Shown here: piece after piece, positions 9,374 through 17,918 of the stretch
Numbering within the stretch: the first letter of the stretch is position 1
How the letters are laid out: each line of letters starts with the position of its first letter
Assembly: GCF_003477885.1 (NCBI RefSeq)
Contig: NZ_QUEE01000009.1
Location: 124,001-188,000 of the forward strand
DNA: 64,000 nt
Source: Lachnotalea sp. AF33-28
Lineage (GTDB): Bacteria; Bacillota; Clostridia; Lachnospirales; Lachnospiraceae
Reading direction: 5' to 3'
The notes under the pieces: model-generated
Seen by the model: only the letters and a program-made list of their open reading frames with translations
Database searches by the model: none
Told to the model about the DNA's origin: nothing
Position numbers and translations under genes: made by a program

Positions 9374-10426
9374 TTAAGCTAATTCCACGATCAGACCGCA
9401 GTTGGGCTCGTCCACCTTCACCGGCCTCTGATTCATGCTGATCAGCCCTTTTTCATAGTTTACATTAAAGAATGTAAGCGTATCGCTGTCATGGTTGACA
9501 GAAAATATATGCCTCCCGTCCGGGAAAAATCCGAAATCTTTAGGATACTCACCGCTGATCGGCAGTACGCACCGCTGGGTCAGCAGCCCGGTTTCCTCAT
9601 TGCGCTCAAACAGCCCCACACTGTTATCACCGGCATTGCTGCACATGATATACTTTTCGTCAGGCGTAAATTTGATCGCACAGGCCGCGCTCACAGAGCT
9701 GCATTTTGCTCCTACCGTCGATATCTTCTGCTGCAGTTCGAATTTCGGCACTTTTCCTGATCCGTCATAAGTATAAACAGAAATATAATTTTTCAGCTCT
9801 GAAATCAGATACATAAATCTGCCGTCCGAACTGAACATGAGATGGCGCGGAGCCGAATCCAGCTCACAGCGCAGCACATCCTTCAGAGAGATCTTTCCTG
9901 TTCTCTTATCAAATGCGAAGATCTTGATCTGATCGATACCCAGATCCGCCACGCAGAGATATTTCTCATCCGGCGTCAGTCTGGTGCAGCTGATATGTGG
10001 TTTATGGCTGCGCTCAGCCACGCTGCCCAGCCCCTTGTCAAACATGCCGTCCGCAATAGCGCCCACCGTACGGTCCTGGTTCATATGCAGCACCGTCGCC
10101 TTGCCGTCATGGTATCCTGCCACAAAAATGTATTCATTTGCCGCATCCAGTGACAGAAAGCAGCCTCTCATACCGCGGATTCCCGCAATCCCGATCTTTT
10201 CCAGACAGCCGTCCGGAAGGATCTTAAAGGTTACAATCCCCTCATCCGCAATGGAATAGAGATATTTCCTGTCATTCGACAGAGCCATGTACGAAGCGTT
10301 ATTGACTTCCACCTCGTCCTTTTTCGCAAATTTGCCGTTCTCCACATCCACATCATATATGGTGATTCCTCTGCTGTCGCCAAGATAGGTGTATGAACCT
10401 ACATATGCTACATATCTTCCTGCCAT
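9374..10426 (-). CDS. Beta-propeller lactonase family protein (Pgl/YbhE-like)
   Basis: 350-aa seven-bladed propeller of the PF10282 family, whose members include 6-phosphogluconolactonase. The N-terminus (YVAYVGSYT) and the repeated strand patterns (LTPDEKYLCVADLG, KFTPDEKYIMCSNAG, FFPDGRHIFSVNHDSDT) fit. The substrate is not determined by sequence. ATG at 10426 follows AAGGAGG. Two and a half copies of the 47-bp double-hairpin repeat fill the gap to the GNAT gene and end 20 nt before this start. Confidence 0.85.
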   Translation of the reverse strand: MAGRYVAYVGSYTYLGDSRGITIYDVDVENGKFAKKDEVEVNNASYMALSNDRKYLYSIADEGIVTFKILPDGCLEKIGIAGIRGMRGCFLSLDAANEYIFVAGYHDGKATVLHMNQDRTVGAIADGMFDKGLGSVAERSHKPHISCTRLTPDEKYLCVADLGIDQIKIFAFDKRTGKISLKDVLRCELDSAPRHLMFSSDGRFMYLISELKNYISVYTYDGSGKVPKFELQQKISTVGAKCSSVSAACAIKFTPDEKYIMCSNAGDNSVGLFERNEETGLLTQRCVLPISGEYPKDFGFFPDGRHIFSVNHDSDTLTFFNVNYEKGLISMNQRPVKVDEPNCGLIVELA

Positions 10427-10446
10427 CGCTTGTCCTCCTTTTTCAT

Positions 10447-10580
10447 GTCACCAACCGAAGGTTGATGACCTGCGCACACTTCAGTGTGCTTCCGCTTTTC
10501 ATGTCACCAACCGCAGGTTGATGACCTGCGCACACCTCAGTGTGCTTCCGCTTTTCATGTCACCAACCGCAGGTTGATGA
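10447..10580 (-). repeat. Double-hairpin intercistronic repeat, 2 full + 1 partial unit
   Basis: Units at 10447-10493, 10503-10549 and 10559-10580 (partial), period 56. In gene orientation each unit is hairpin GCACAC/GTGTGC, a short linker, then CAACC-GNA-GGTTG. The loops here read GAA, GCA, GCA on +. The block spans exactly from the GNAT stop (10581) to just 5' of the ribosome site of the lactonase-like gene. Confidence 0.9.
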
Positions 10581-11036
10581 TTAATTATCTGGCTTTGCCC
10601 TGCGCTTATCTATATAACGGATCATTCCCGGCCCCAGCTCCTGTGTGGGACGCGCCAGGAATCCATGGCGCTCATAAAAGGTTTCACGCCCTTTCGCGCA
10701 CATCAGATCCAGCATCATCTCCGTCCCGTCCGTCGTCATCTCCGTCACATATTCGATCAGCCCTTTCATCAGTAAATCTCCCACACCAAGCCCCTGGGCA
10801 TTGGGATGGATGATCAGATCCTGTATATAGCAGATCACCGCGCCGTCGCCCACAAGCCTGCCCATGCCGATGGGTTGTCCCGCCAGCGTCACGCACATCG
10901 TGCACAGGCTGTTGTCCAGCGCTTTCTGTGCCTGTTTACGGGTAAGTTCCTTCCATCCCACAGACTTGCGCAGCTTCAGATACATATCCACAGTAATTAT
11001 ATTTTTCTGAAGTATCAATAGCTCATCGTTTTCCAT
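10581..11036 (-). CDS. GNAT family N-acetyltransferase
   Basis: 151-aa acetyl-CoA-dependent acyltransferase. Motif A is visible as IIHPNAQGLGVGDLLM, preceded by the beta-4 strand YIQDLI and followed by FYERHGF. The fold resembles small GNAT proteins acting on small molecules or peptides; the substrate is unknown. The ATG at 11036 has a weak ribosome site. It lies between the FAH hydrolase (52 bp upstream) and the lactonase-like gene. Confidence 0.88.
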   Translation of the reverse strand: MENDELLILQKNIITVDMYLKLRKSVGWKELTRKQAQKALDNSLCTMCVTLAGQPIGMGRLVGDGAVICYIQDLIIHPNAQGLGVGDLLMKGLIEYVTEMTTDGTEMMLDLMCAKGRETFYERHGFLARPTQELGPGMIRYIDKRRAKPDN

Positions 11037-11088
11037 CTTATGTACTGCCGCGTTCCGGGCGCGCTCCTTCTGTTCATTATCAAACGTT

Positions 11089-11976
11089 TTATCCGACCGT
11101 GTTCGTCAGCCGCCCGATCGATTCTATTTCACACTCCACCACATCGCCCGGCTTTAAAAACTTCGGCGGATCAAATCCCATGCCCGCTCCCGCCGGCGTG
11201 CCCGTTGCCACAATGGTTCCGGCCTTCAGTGTCATGCCCCTGGTGAGTTCCTGCATGATGTGCGGAATGCCGAAAATCAGCTGTTTTGTATTGCCGTCCT
11301 GCCTAAGCTCTCCGTTCACACGGGATCTCACGGCAAGCCTCGGCGGAAAGCTGATCTCATCCGCAGTCACAATCCACGGTCCCATCGGCGTAAACCTGTC
11401 CAGACTTTTTCCAAAATACCACTGTTTATGCCTGGTCTGCACCTCCCGCGCACTGACATCATTTATAATCGTATATCCGAAAATATATTCCTCCACATCC
11501 TCTTCGGCCACATCCTTCGCATCCTTGCCAACGATAAAAGCCAGCTCCGCCTCATAGTCCAGGCTGTCCGTGAGATCACTGTGGCTTTCTATCACGCCTT
11601 TATCCGGCACCGCTTCGTTGATACGTTTGGAAAAATAAACGGCATAGGGGCGCTCGCCTCCAAAAGCCTCTTTCTTATACCTGGCCGATTCAGCGGCATG
11701 TTCCATATAATTGATTCCAAGACAGATCATATCCTGCTTAGGCACGGGTATCGGCGCCAGTATCTCCAGCTCTGTCACTCTGTATTCCGGCCGAACCCCT
11801 CCATCGGACATTCTGTTTTCGATCCGTTCTTTTTTCTCCAATGTCCAGTTGTCAATCAGCTCATTCATGCTCTGATCGGTGATTCCAAATGCTGTAAGCG
11901 GATAAACGTATTTTCCGTTTTCCGATAACGCGCCTATACTCTCCGCTCCGTCTTTTCGGAAGGTCAACAGTTTCAT
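11089..11976 (-). CDS. Fumarylacetoacetate hydrolase family protein
   Basis: 295-aa member of the FAH superfamily (2-hydroxyhepta-2,4-diene-1,7-dioate isomerase, acylpyruvase or ketodeoxy-acid hydrolase types). Metal-site motifs are visible: DYEAELAFIVGK (E, E), GYTIINDVSAREVQ and GTPAGAGMGFDPP. The start chosen is ATG at 11976 (MKLLTFRKDG) with GGTGGAGAG upstream; the longer frame lacks a site. It leads the FAH > GNAT > lactonase > aroC > GH35-like run. The substrate is unresolved. Confidence 0.9.
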   Translation of the reverse strand: MKLLTFRKDGAESIGALSENGKYVYPLTAFGITDQSMNELIDNWTLEKKERIENRMSDGGVRPEYRVTELEILAPIPVPKQDMICLGINYMEHAAESARYKKEAFGGERPYAVYFSKRINEAVPDKGVIESHSDLTDSLDYEAELAFIVGKDAKDVAEEDVEEYIFGYTIINDVSAREVQTRHKQWYFGKSLDRFTPMGPWIVTADEISFPPRLAVRSRVNGELRQDGNTKQLIFGIPHIMQELTRGMTLKAGTIVATGTPAGAGMGFDPPKFLKPGDVVECEIESIGRLTNTVG

Positions 11977-12148
11977 TTTCTCTCCACCCGTGCGCTGCGG
12001 CGCACATATAACACATATCAAAACAGGCTGAATACGCATTTTTATCCAGCCGCAAATGCTTCGGCAGAATCGCCCAAACGCTGCCTATAGCATAGCACAG
12101 CCGCTGAAATTAGGCAAGATTTTTGAGTTGACCGAAGATCAATTTCCA

Positions 12149-12371
12149 TCCGCAGGATTACTATTCACAGTTGCCGTAAACCTACCGCGCATGTCGGGAC
12201 AGTATATGGTCCTCATTGGGACACGCTCTCGCTCCGTGAAGCGCTCAGCGGTTCTAACGCTGCAAACTACGCAGCGAAAGAACCGGCGGGCTCCAAGGGA
12301 TCCCAATGAGGACCATACACTGTCCCGACATGTGCTGCTTTATCGGCAACCGTAAATAGTAACTCCGCAGG
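12149..12371 (+). mobile_element. Palindromic MITE-like element A with 8-bp target duplication
   Basis: Element 12157-12363 (207 bp) is flanked by a perfect 8-bp direct repeat, TCCGCAGG, at 12149-12156 and 12364-12371. Termini are ATTACTATTCACAG and (reverse) GTTACTATTTACGG. The inner 19-nt arm ATGTCGGGACAGTATATGG pairs with its own complement on the right, with one G-T wobble. A central hairpin has GGTTCT/AGAACC and CGCTGC/GCAGCG stems. It has no coding capacity. It fills most of the gap between the FAH gene and the DUF4397 gene; the rest of 11977-12399 shows nothing else. Confidence 0.85.
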
Positions 12372-12399
12372 GCTGCTGTTAACTTACTGTCTTTTCAAA

Positions 12400-13455
12400 T
12401 TAATCCATGACGGTAACCACTCTTAAGTTAGCGGATGACCAGGAATTCCCTATGATATAGCAGGTGTATCTGCCGCCTTCTTCTATGTCAACACCAAAGG
12501 AAAGCAGAGGCTCACTGGCCATATTGCCCGGGCGGAAGTTTCCTATGACAATGATAGGAATCTCCCGTATGACACCGATCCGGGCGGCGTTGGTGATATA
12601 GAAATCGTACTCACCGGGGCGGGCCTGCTTCATGGGCGTGACTTCCTTGAACCGCACATCGCGGAATACCGTTTCTCCGCCGTAGAGCAGGACATCGAAA
12701 GCGGAATTTTCATAGGACATATTGGCAACACGCAGACATCCCAGCTCGCGTGACATGTTCCGACAGGACTGATCCGGTACGGATACAAGATCCAGGCCGT
12801 TTACGGTGTCCACGATCACATAGGTGGTCCTGGAACCCGCGATAAAGGGTATGGTCCTGTTATAAAAGATCATTCTCGGACCGCTGGCGCTGGTGATCAC
12901 TACTGTGCGGAAACCGTCTCCAACCCTGCTGTAGGAGGATACTTCACCGAACTGCAGCCCGCCTACTACCTGGCGGTTGTCGATTGAAACATTCATCGGC
13001 AGATTGTTGGTGGCCGCATTTAGAAAGCGTACGGTTGCAAACTGGTTTACAGGGCGGTTCGGGCGCACCGGGCCGGGTCCTAAGGGCGGAAACGGTATGG
13101 ACGGGCTGGGCGGGACAGGGCGGCCTCCCTCCGGCGCGATCGGCGGCACCGGGTAATCCTCTCCCGGATATACCGGCCGCTCATCCTCTCCGGCGATCGG
13201 CGGCACCGGGTAATCCTCTCCCGGATATACCGGCCGCTCATCCTCTCCGGCAATCGGCGGCACCGGGGTATTTCCTCCCGGAAATACCGGTCTTCCTCCC
13301 TCTGGCGCAATCGGCGGCACCGGGGTATTTCCTCCCGGGAACACCGGTCTTCCCCCTTCCGGCGCTACCGGCGGCACCGGGATATCTCTCTGGTTCCCGC
13401 TTCTGTTCTCCATCATCCCAAATTCATAGCTATCCTTATCCAGCATATAATCCAT
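12400..13455 (-). CDS. DUF4397 protein with Pro-rich 19-aa tandem repeats
   Basis: 351 aa. Residues about 24-118 are five tandem units of about 19 aa of the type PVPPIAPEGGRPVFPGGNT. The first two and the third/fourth units are near-identical at the DNA level (57-bp period, 13130-13390). A Pro-rich linker follows, then a C-terminal region (about 140-351) resembling two DUF4397 beta-sandwich domains (FATVRFLNAATNNLPMNVSI, CLRVANMSYENSAFDVLLYG). There is no signal peptide or anchor, so export or spore-coat location is only a guess. ATG at 13455 follows AAAAGGA. It is divergent from the methyltransferase gene. Confidence 0.8.
   Translation of the reverse strand: MDYMLDKDSYEFGMMENRSGNQRDIPVPPVAPEGGRPVFPGGNTPVPPIAPEGGRPVFPGGNTPVPPIAGEDERPVYPGEDYPVPPIAGEDERPVYPGEDYPVPPIAPEGGRPVPPSPSIPFPPLGPGPVRPNRPVNQFATVRFLNAATNNLPMNVSIDNRQVVGGLQFGEVSSYSRVGDGFRTVVITSASGPRMIFYNRTIPFIAGSRTTYVIVDTVNGLDLVSVPDQSCRNMSRELGCLRVANMSYENSAFDVLLYGGETVFRDVRFKEVTPMKQARPGEYDFYITNAARIGVIREIPIIVIGNFRPGNMASEPLLSFGVDIEEGGRYTCYIIGNSWSSANLRVVTVMD
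13130..13390. repeat. 57-bp tandem coding repeats
   Basis: Five coding units with a 57-bp period inside the DUF4397 gene, in two near-identical groups (GEDERPVYPGEDY type twice, PEGGRPVFPGGNT type twice) plus one junction unit. This is a slippage or recombination hot spot, likely to vary in copy number between strains. Confidence 0.85.
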
Positions 13456-13528
13456 AGTCCTTTTTTCAAAATACTTACTTTATACTATGCGCAAGCCGGG
13501 AAAAGGAAATATAGATTCATCAACTTTG

Positions 13529-13558
13529 TTGACGAATCTTTCAGTTTCAGTCTATAAT
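13529..13558 (+). promoter_or_regulatory. Sigma-A promoter for RNA methyltransferase
   Basis: TTGACG at 13529-13534 and TATAAT at 13553-13558, spacer 18 bp. The -35 lies in a hairpin (13513-13537, ATTCATCAAC / GTTGACGAAT) that could be an operator. The downstream leader contains a single arm of the palindromic element (13571-13606). Confidence 0.7.
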
Positions 13559-13570
13559 AGCTGATAGTAC

Positions 13571-13606
13571 GTTACTGTTCACGGCTGCTGTGAACGTCCC
13601 ACGCAG
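13571..13606 (+). mobile_element. Single left arm of the palindromic element in 5' leader
   Basis: GTTACTGTTCACGGCTGC followed by TGTGAACGTCCCACGC matches the left terminus of elements A, B and C. No right terminus follows. It lies between the -10 box and the ribosome site of the methyltransferase gene, so it is transcribed, and GTTCAC/GTGAAC folds as a hairpin. Likely a remnant of an insertion. Confidence 0.6.
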
Positions 13607-13623
13607 AATGGAGGATATCAACT

Positions 13624-14484
13624 ATGTGGATTGCCGATCAATGGAAGGATTATGAAGTAATAGATACATCGGACGGAGAAAAGCTGGAACGCTGGGGTTC
13701 CTACCTGCTCATCCGGCCCGATCCCCAGGTCATCTGGAATACGCCCAAAAAACATCCGGGATGGAAAAGGAGAAACGGCCACTATCACCGCAGCTCAAAG
13801 GGCGGCGGTGAATGGGAGTTCTTCGATCTGCCCCAGCAGTGGAGCATACAGTATAAAAGCCTTACATTCAATCTGAAGCCTTTCAGTTTTAAACATACCG
13901 GGCTCTTTCCTGAGCAGGCGGCCAATTGGGACTGGTTCTCAAAGCTGATCCGTACAGCGGGCAGGCCTGTTAAGGTGCTGAATCTGTTCGCCTATACGGG
14001 AGGGGCCACCCTGGCCGCAGCCGCAGCCGGCGCATCCGTCACCCATGTGGACGCCTCCAAAGGCATGGTCACCTGGGCAAAGGAAAACGCAAAATCCAGC
14101 GGGCTTGAGGCAGCTCCCATACGCTGGATCGTAGATGACTGCATGAAATTTGTCGAAAGGGAGCTGCGCCGCGGCAACACCTATGATGCAGTCATCATGG
14201 ACCCGCCCTCCTATGGCAGAGGGCCAAAGGGGGAGATCTGGAAGATTGAGGACGCCATACACCCTCTTGTTCAGAACTGCGCGCAGCTATTATCCCGTGA
14301 CCCGCTGTTTTTCCTGATCAATTCCTATACTACCGGACTCGCCCCGTCTGTGCTGTCCTATTTGATCGGAACCGAAGTGATCCCTAAGTTTGCCGGCAAG
14401 ATCTCCGCCGATGAGGTGGGGCTGCCTGTCACCTCCAGCGGCCTGGTGCTGCCGTGCGGGGCCTCGGGAAGATGGGAGAAATAG
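13624..14484 (+). CDS. Class I SAM-dependent methyltransferase (RlmI/RlmK-like)
   Basis: 286 aa. An N-terminal platform precedes a Rossmann methyltransferase: SAM motif I VLNLFAYTGGATLAAAAAG, acidic HVDASKGM, then VIMDPPSYGRG as the catalytic DPPS motif typical of the rRNA large-subunit m5C/m7G group (PF10672). The target is probably an RNA base; the exact nucleotide is not derivable. TGGAGG precedes the ATG. It converges on the serpin gene through a shared terminator. Confidence 0.87.
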   Translation: MWIADQWKDYEVIDTSDGEKLERWGSYLLIRPDPQVIWNTPKKHPGWKRRNGHYHRSSKGGGEWEFFDLPQQWSIQYKSLTFNLKPFSFKHTGLFPEQAANWDWFSKLIRTAGRPVKVLNLFAYTGGATLAAAAAGASVTHVDASKGMVTWAKENAKSSGLEAAPIRWIVDDCMKFVERELRRGNTYDAVIMDPPSYGRGPKGEIWKIEDAIHPLVQNCAQLLSRDPLFFLINSYTTGLAPSVLSYLIGTEVIPKFAGKISADEVGLPVTSSGLVLPCGASGRWEK

Positions 14485-14492
14485 ATAGGACG

Positions 14493-14543
14493 AAAAAAGG
14501 GGCTGTCGCACCGGCGTTAAAAAAATAGGTGTGGCAGCCCCTT
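14493..14543. terminator. Bidirectional terminator, methyltransferase/serpin
   Basis: Stem GGGGCTGTCGCAC (14499-14511) pairs with GTGTGGCAGCCCC (14529-14541, one mismatch/wobble). It is flanked by A-run and T-run on the appropriate sides, between convergent stop codons at 14484 and 14552. Confidence 0.8.
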
Positions 14544-14551
14544 CGCAGAGG

Positions 14552-15979
14552 TTATGGCTGGTTTACAATGCCGGCAAACAGTGGCAGACCGTCATAGCTG
14601 TCAAGAACAAAGAGGAAGGGGCGGTCCAGCACGAAATCCATCTCTTCGGAGGGCGGCATTCCGGCGCCGGCTTCTGTCATAAGGGTATAGGCGGAGGCAG
14701 TTACGCCTTCCTCATCAATCACGACCCTCACATCGTGCTGCGTTTTCGATACAAAGATTCCGTCCGTGTCTGTAGTCATGGGCGTAAAATCAGACATTCC
14801 GCTGTCAAATACATCGGTGATCCCCAACGCCTTAAGACCCTCATTCAAATCCATCTGTGACGTGATGTCAAACTTAGGCAGCGCTAAATTGATGATGAGG
14901 TGCTTTGTGTTCTCCCACTCATCTCTGGAAAGGATGAAATTCATGGCTTCATCATCCGACAGCAGGTCCTCTGCAGTGATTCCTTCATCCGGAAGGATAA
15001 AGAGTACCGTGCCGCCGCCGTTGGAAAGATTTTTTGTGACAGCGCCGAACCGCTCACCCCAGTAGTATGTGCCGCTGCCGCTGCTATGCATGAAATCACA
15101 GGTTTCATCCCCGGCCGCGCTGTAAAAAGTGCCGGCCTCTGTCCTGTTTTTATTAAATTCATCCTGCCATCTCGCCTGAAAATATAGGGTGGAAGCGAGC
15201 GCTAAGACGGTTCTGCTGTCCAGTGAGATCCCCTCTGTCTGCTCCTTTAGCGTCCCGCCGGTCTGCTCATTCAGCCAGGCTCGCAGCGCATCATTGAAAC
15301 CTTCCGATCCCATCTCGCCCTGAAAAGAGGATGCATAATAGGTGTCAGAGAGGGTGTCCAGCGTGGACTGCACAAAGGATATGTTCTGATTGAGCCACAG
15401 GGAACTGGCCAGGATGCTCGTGGTTGCCCCGTCATCCCTGTAATGGGCATTCCATACATCGCCTGCCTGCGACCGCAGCGCTTCTATGCTGTCTGCCCCC
15501 AGCAGATCAAGAATCTGCTGTCTGCTGCCGCCGCCGGTTAATTCCGCAAGCATCCCCAGCGCCATATATATATTCAGCGGGGAGCAGGCGCGGTTTTCTG
15601 TATCAGATCCGGAAAGAAACTGCCGGATGCCTGAGGCGAAAAAAGGTTCCAACCCATCGGCATATCCCTGCTCACGGCGCTGTGCCTGTACGGATTCCCA
15701 CCATGCATCATAGTCCCGATCAAAAGAAGGAGCGTCTTCGCTTGGATAGGGAGCCATCTTTGGATACGCGGCTTCACTGACCGCATAGGCGGTTGTCACC
15801 AGGGGCGCATTGTGCGGATTCAGGGCAATGGCGCTGATCACAGCAATTACCAGAACCGCGGCCACAGCTGCGGCCCACCGCGTCCTGCGGGATTTCTCTT
15901 TCTTTTTATCTTTTTCGCTTCGCTCCAGCATGTCGCTGTCAGCCTGGCCGATCGCCTCATATAGATCTTTTCTATTCAT
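14552..15979 (-). CDS. Membrane-anchored serpin with anti-sigma-like N-terminus
   Basis: 475 aa. Residues 1-34 are a charged cytoplasmic segment (MNRKDLYEAIGQADSDMLER) of the kind that starts many ECF-associated anti-sigma proteins. One membrane helix follows at about 35-53, then an external serpin domain (about 90-475): NIYMALGMLAELTGGGSRQQ, LASTLYFQARW, LPKFDITS. The reactive-loop hinge is EEGVTASAYT (423-432), with small residues that allow loop insertion, so inhibition is plausible. Counting from the hinge puts P1 near Ala437-Gly438, favouring elastase- or subtilisin-like targets (inference). It overlaps the sigma gene by 8 nt (ATGAATAG). Confidence 0.92.
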   Translation of the reverse strand: MNRKDLYEAIGQADSDMLERSEKDKKKEKSRRTRWAAAVAAVLVIAVISAIALNPHNAPLVTTAYAVSEAAYPKMAPYPSEDAPSFDRDYDAWWESVQAQRREQGYADGLEPFFASGIRQFLSGSDTENRACSPLNIYMALGMLAELTGGGSRQQILDLLGADSIEALRSQAGDVWNAHYRDDGATTSILASSLWLNQNISFVQSTLDTLSDTYYASSFQGEMGSEGFNDALRAWLNEQTGGTLKEQTEGISLDSRTVLALASTLYFQARWQDEFNKNRTEAGTFYSAAGDETCDFMHSSGSGTYYWGERFGAVTKNLSNGGGTVLFILPDEGITAEDLLSDDEAMNFILSRDEWENTKHLIINLALPKFDITSQMDLNEGLKALGITDVFDSGMSDFTPMTTDTDGIFVSKTQHDVRVVIDEEGVTASAYTLMTEAGAGMPPSEEMDFVLDRPFLFVLDSYDGLPLFAGIVNQP

Positions 15980-16535
15980 CCAGATATCCCTCCTTAATCA
16001 GATGGTCTTTTAATCTGCTTCGTGTCCTGCTTAGAATCACTGCTGTATTGTTGGATGTAAGTCCGTACCTGCTGACAATTCTTTCAATGGGTTCTGTAAA
16101 GAAATAGCGTCTAAGGAATATATCGCTCTCCCGCGCCGGAAGTGATCTGACAAACAGCCGGATACTCTCTCCGAGCTCTTTGGCGATCAATTCATTTTCG
16201 ATATCCGTTTCAGCCGCAATGCATTCCGCCAGCTCGTCCAGGACAGCCGCTATTTCCCCGCCGCCGCGTTTCTTTGCGGACAGAAGCTTAAATCTGTCAA
16301 AGGAGACCCTGCGGGTGATCTTTGCAAAAAACATCCGGAGCGAGTCCGGACGGTGGGGAGGCATGGCGTTCCACGCATGAAACCAGGTATCATTGACACA
16401 CTCTTCCGAATCTTCGGTATTTCCCAATATATTATTGGCCACGGCAAAGCAGTATGAACCGTATTTCTCTTTCGACTGCGTAATCGCATCCGAGCTTCTC
16501 TTCCAATATAATTCTATAATCCGGCTGTCCTCCAA
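15972..16535 (-). CDS. ECF-type RNA polymerase sigma factor
   Basis: 187 aa with sigma region 2 (SYCFAVANNILGNTEDSEECVNDTWFHAWNAMPP) and region 4 (LPARESDIFLRRYFFTEPIERIVSRYGLTSNNTAVILSRTRSRLKDHL). The start is TTG at 16535 with AAGGGGG upstream; no ATG alternative fits. The stop overlaps the serpin start, so the two are translationally coupled, the usual arrangement of an ECF factor and its membrane regulator. The target promoter is not identified. Confidence 0.93.
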   Translation of the reverse strand: MEDSRIIELYWKRSSDAITQSKEKYGSYCFAVANNILGNTEDSEECVNDTWFHAWNAMPPHRPDSLRMFFAKITRRVSFDRFKLLSAKKRGGGEIAAVLDELAECIAAETDIENELIAKELGESIRLFVRSLPARESDIFLRRYFFTEPIERIVSRYGLTSNNTAVILSRTRSRLKDHLIKEGYLDE

Positions 16536-16622
16536 AACGCAACCCCCTTCCCCTGTTTAAAGGCCTTCACCTTATAAGTCGACAAACGCGGCAAAACCTT
16601 ACATTTTTTTTTGAAATAATAT

Positions 16623-16657
16623 CAGTTCAGACGGGCATTTTCCCGCCATCTGAACTG
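16623..16657. repeat. Short palindromic repeat (CAGTTCAGA family)
   Basis: CAGTTCAGA (16623-16631) pairs with TCTGAACTG (16649-16657) around an inner CGGG/CCCG stem and ATTTT loop. A near-identical palindrome sits at 42474-42517, and half copies are seen near 34653 and 3805. It lies in the 306-bp divergent region between the sigma and GT4 genes. There is no T-run, so it is not a clear terminator. Confidence 0.6.
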
Positions 16658-16760
16658 TTAAAATATTTTATCAAAGAGCCGTTGATTTCAGCATATCATA
16701 AATTTTCATTTTTTCCCCGAAAACCTGTTAATGTTTTGAAAGTTTTTTGAAAGATTCCTC

Positions 16761-16769
16761 TGTTATAGT
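16761..16769 (+). promoter_or_regulatory. Extended -10 promoter for GT4/TVP38 operon
   Basis: TGTTATAGT at 16761-16769 (extended -10, TATAGT at 16764-16769). No good -35 is seen. About 72 nt before the GT4 start codon. Confidence 0.45.
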
Positions 16770-16841
16770 CTCTTTAGAACAGTAAATCAAGCGGCTGCAG
16801 CAGGCAGCTGCCGATGCAGAAGAATATTTGGAGGGTCACGT

Positions 16842-17918
16842 ATGTATACGATTAATATGTTATCTAAGGCGGATATGGTTAAGGGCCAGGGCGTGGCGTC
16901 GGCCCATGATGAACAGGTAAAGCTGGCAAAAGAAGTCCTGCAGGGACGGTTTGAAATATTGGAGAATTCACACAAAGGCTGTGATATCACACATATTCAT
17001 ACCATTAATCCTGAATTTTTCATAAGGCTTCCTTTTATTAAACACAGGGGAATGGCTGTGGGATATGTACATTTTCTGCCGGAAACGCTGGAAAACAGCA
17101 TTCATCTTCCGAAAGCCGCCAAAAAGATCTTTTATAAATATGTTCTCACTTTTTATAAGCAGATGGATCACCTGGTCACTGTGAACCCCTATTTCATCGA
17201 TGTGCTGGAAAAGTACGGGATCCCCAGGGAAAAGGTGAGTTATATCCCCAATTTTGTCTCCGAAGAACAGTTTTATCCACTGTCCGCGGATGAAAAATCC
17301 ACATTGAGGGAAAAATATCATCTGCCGAAGGACCGCTTCACAGTGCTCTGTGCCGGACAGCTGCAGCTTAGGAAGGGAATTATGGACTTCTTTGCGCTGG
17401 CTAAGCGGATGCCCGATGTGGAATTTATATGGGCGGGAGGATTCTCCTTTGGCAAGATTTCCGACGGATATGAGGAGATCAAAAAAGAAATGGAGCACCT
17501 TCCGGAAAATGTCCGGATGCTGGGGCTGCTGGACCGCGAGGTTATGAATGAAGTCTATAATATGGCGGATGTGATGTTCCTTCCCTCCTATGAAGAGCTG
17601 TTTCCCATGACCATACTGGAAGCCATGAACTGCCGCATTCCCATACTGGTAAGAGATCTGGACATTTATGATAATATTTTGTTCGATTATGTGCAGAGGG
17701 GGCAGGATATCAATGAATTTCAAAGCCTTCTGCAGCTGCTGAATCAGGATAAGTCTTTCTATGAATATGCGGCCTCCTGCGCTTTTGAAGGTCATGAATT
17801 TTACAGCAGAGCACATGTGGGACAAATGTGGTTAAATTTCTATGAGGATACCGTACAGGCTGAAACAGAAAGGGCCTGGGGCTTTGATAAGAGAAAAGAG
17901 GCATATCAATGGAAGTAA
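16842..17918 (+). CDS. GT4 glycosyltransferase, glycolipid type
   Basis: 358-aa GT-B retaining glycosyltransferase. The N-terminus (INMLSKADMVKGQGVASA) resembles the CpoA/LafB diacylglycerol glycosyltransferases of Gram-positive bacteria. The nucleotide-sugar site is EELFPMTILEAM, an EX7E motif. Likely role: add hexose to a membrane diacylglycerol (inference from similarity). GGAGGG precedes the ATG. The stop overlaps the next gene by 10 nt, a TVP38-type membrane protein; that pairing recurs in glycolipid operons and supports a lipid role. Confidence 0.85.
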   Translation: MYTINMLSKADMVKGQGVASAHDEQVKLAKEVLQGRFEILENSHKGCDITHIHTINPEFFIRLPFIKHRGMAVGYVHFLPETLENSIHLPKAAKKIFYKYVLTFYKQMDHLVTVNPYFIDVLEKYGIPREKVSYIPNFVSEEQFYPLSADEKSTLREKYHLPKDRFTVLCAGQLQLRKGIMDFFALAKRMPDVEFIWAGGFSFGKISDGYEEIKKEMEHLPENVRMLGLLDREVMNEVYNMADVMFLPSYEELFPMTILEAMNCRIPILVRDLDIYDNILFDYVQRGQDINEFQSLLQLLNQDKSFYEYAASCAFEGHEFYSRAHVGQMWLNFYEDTVQAETERAWGFDKRKEAYQWK

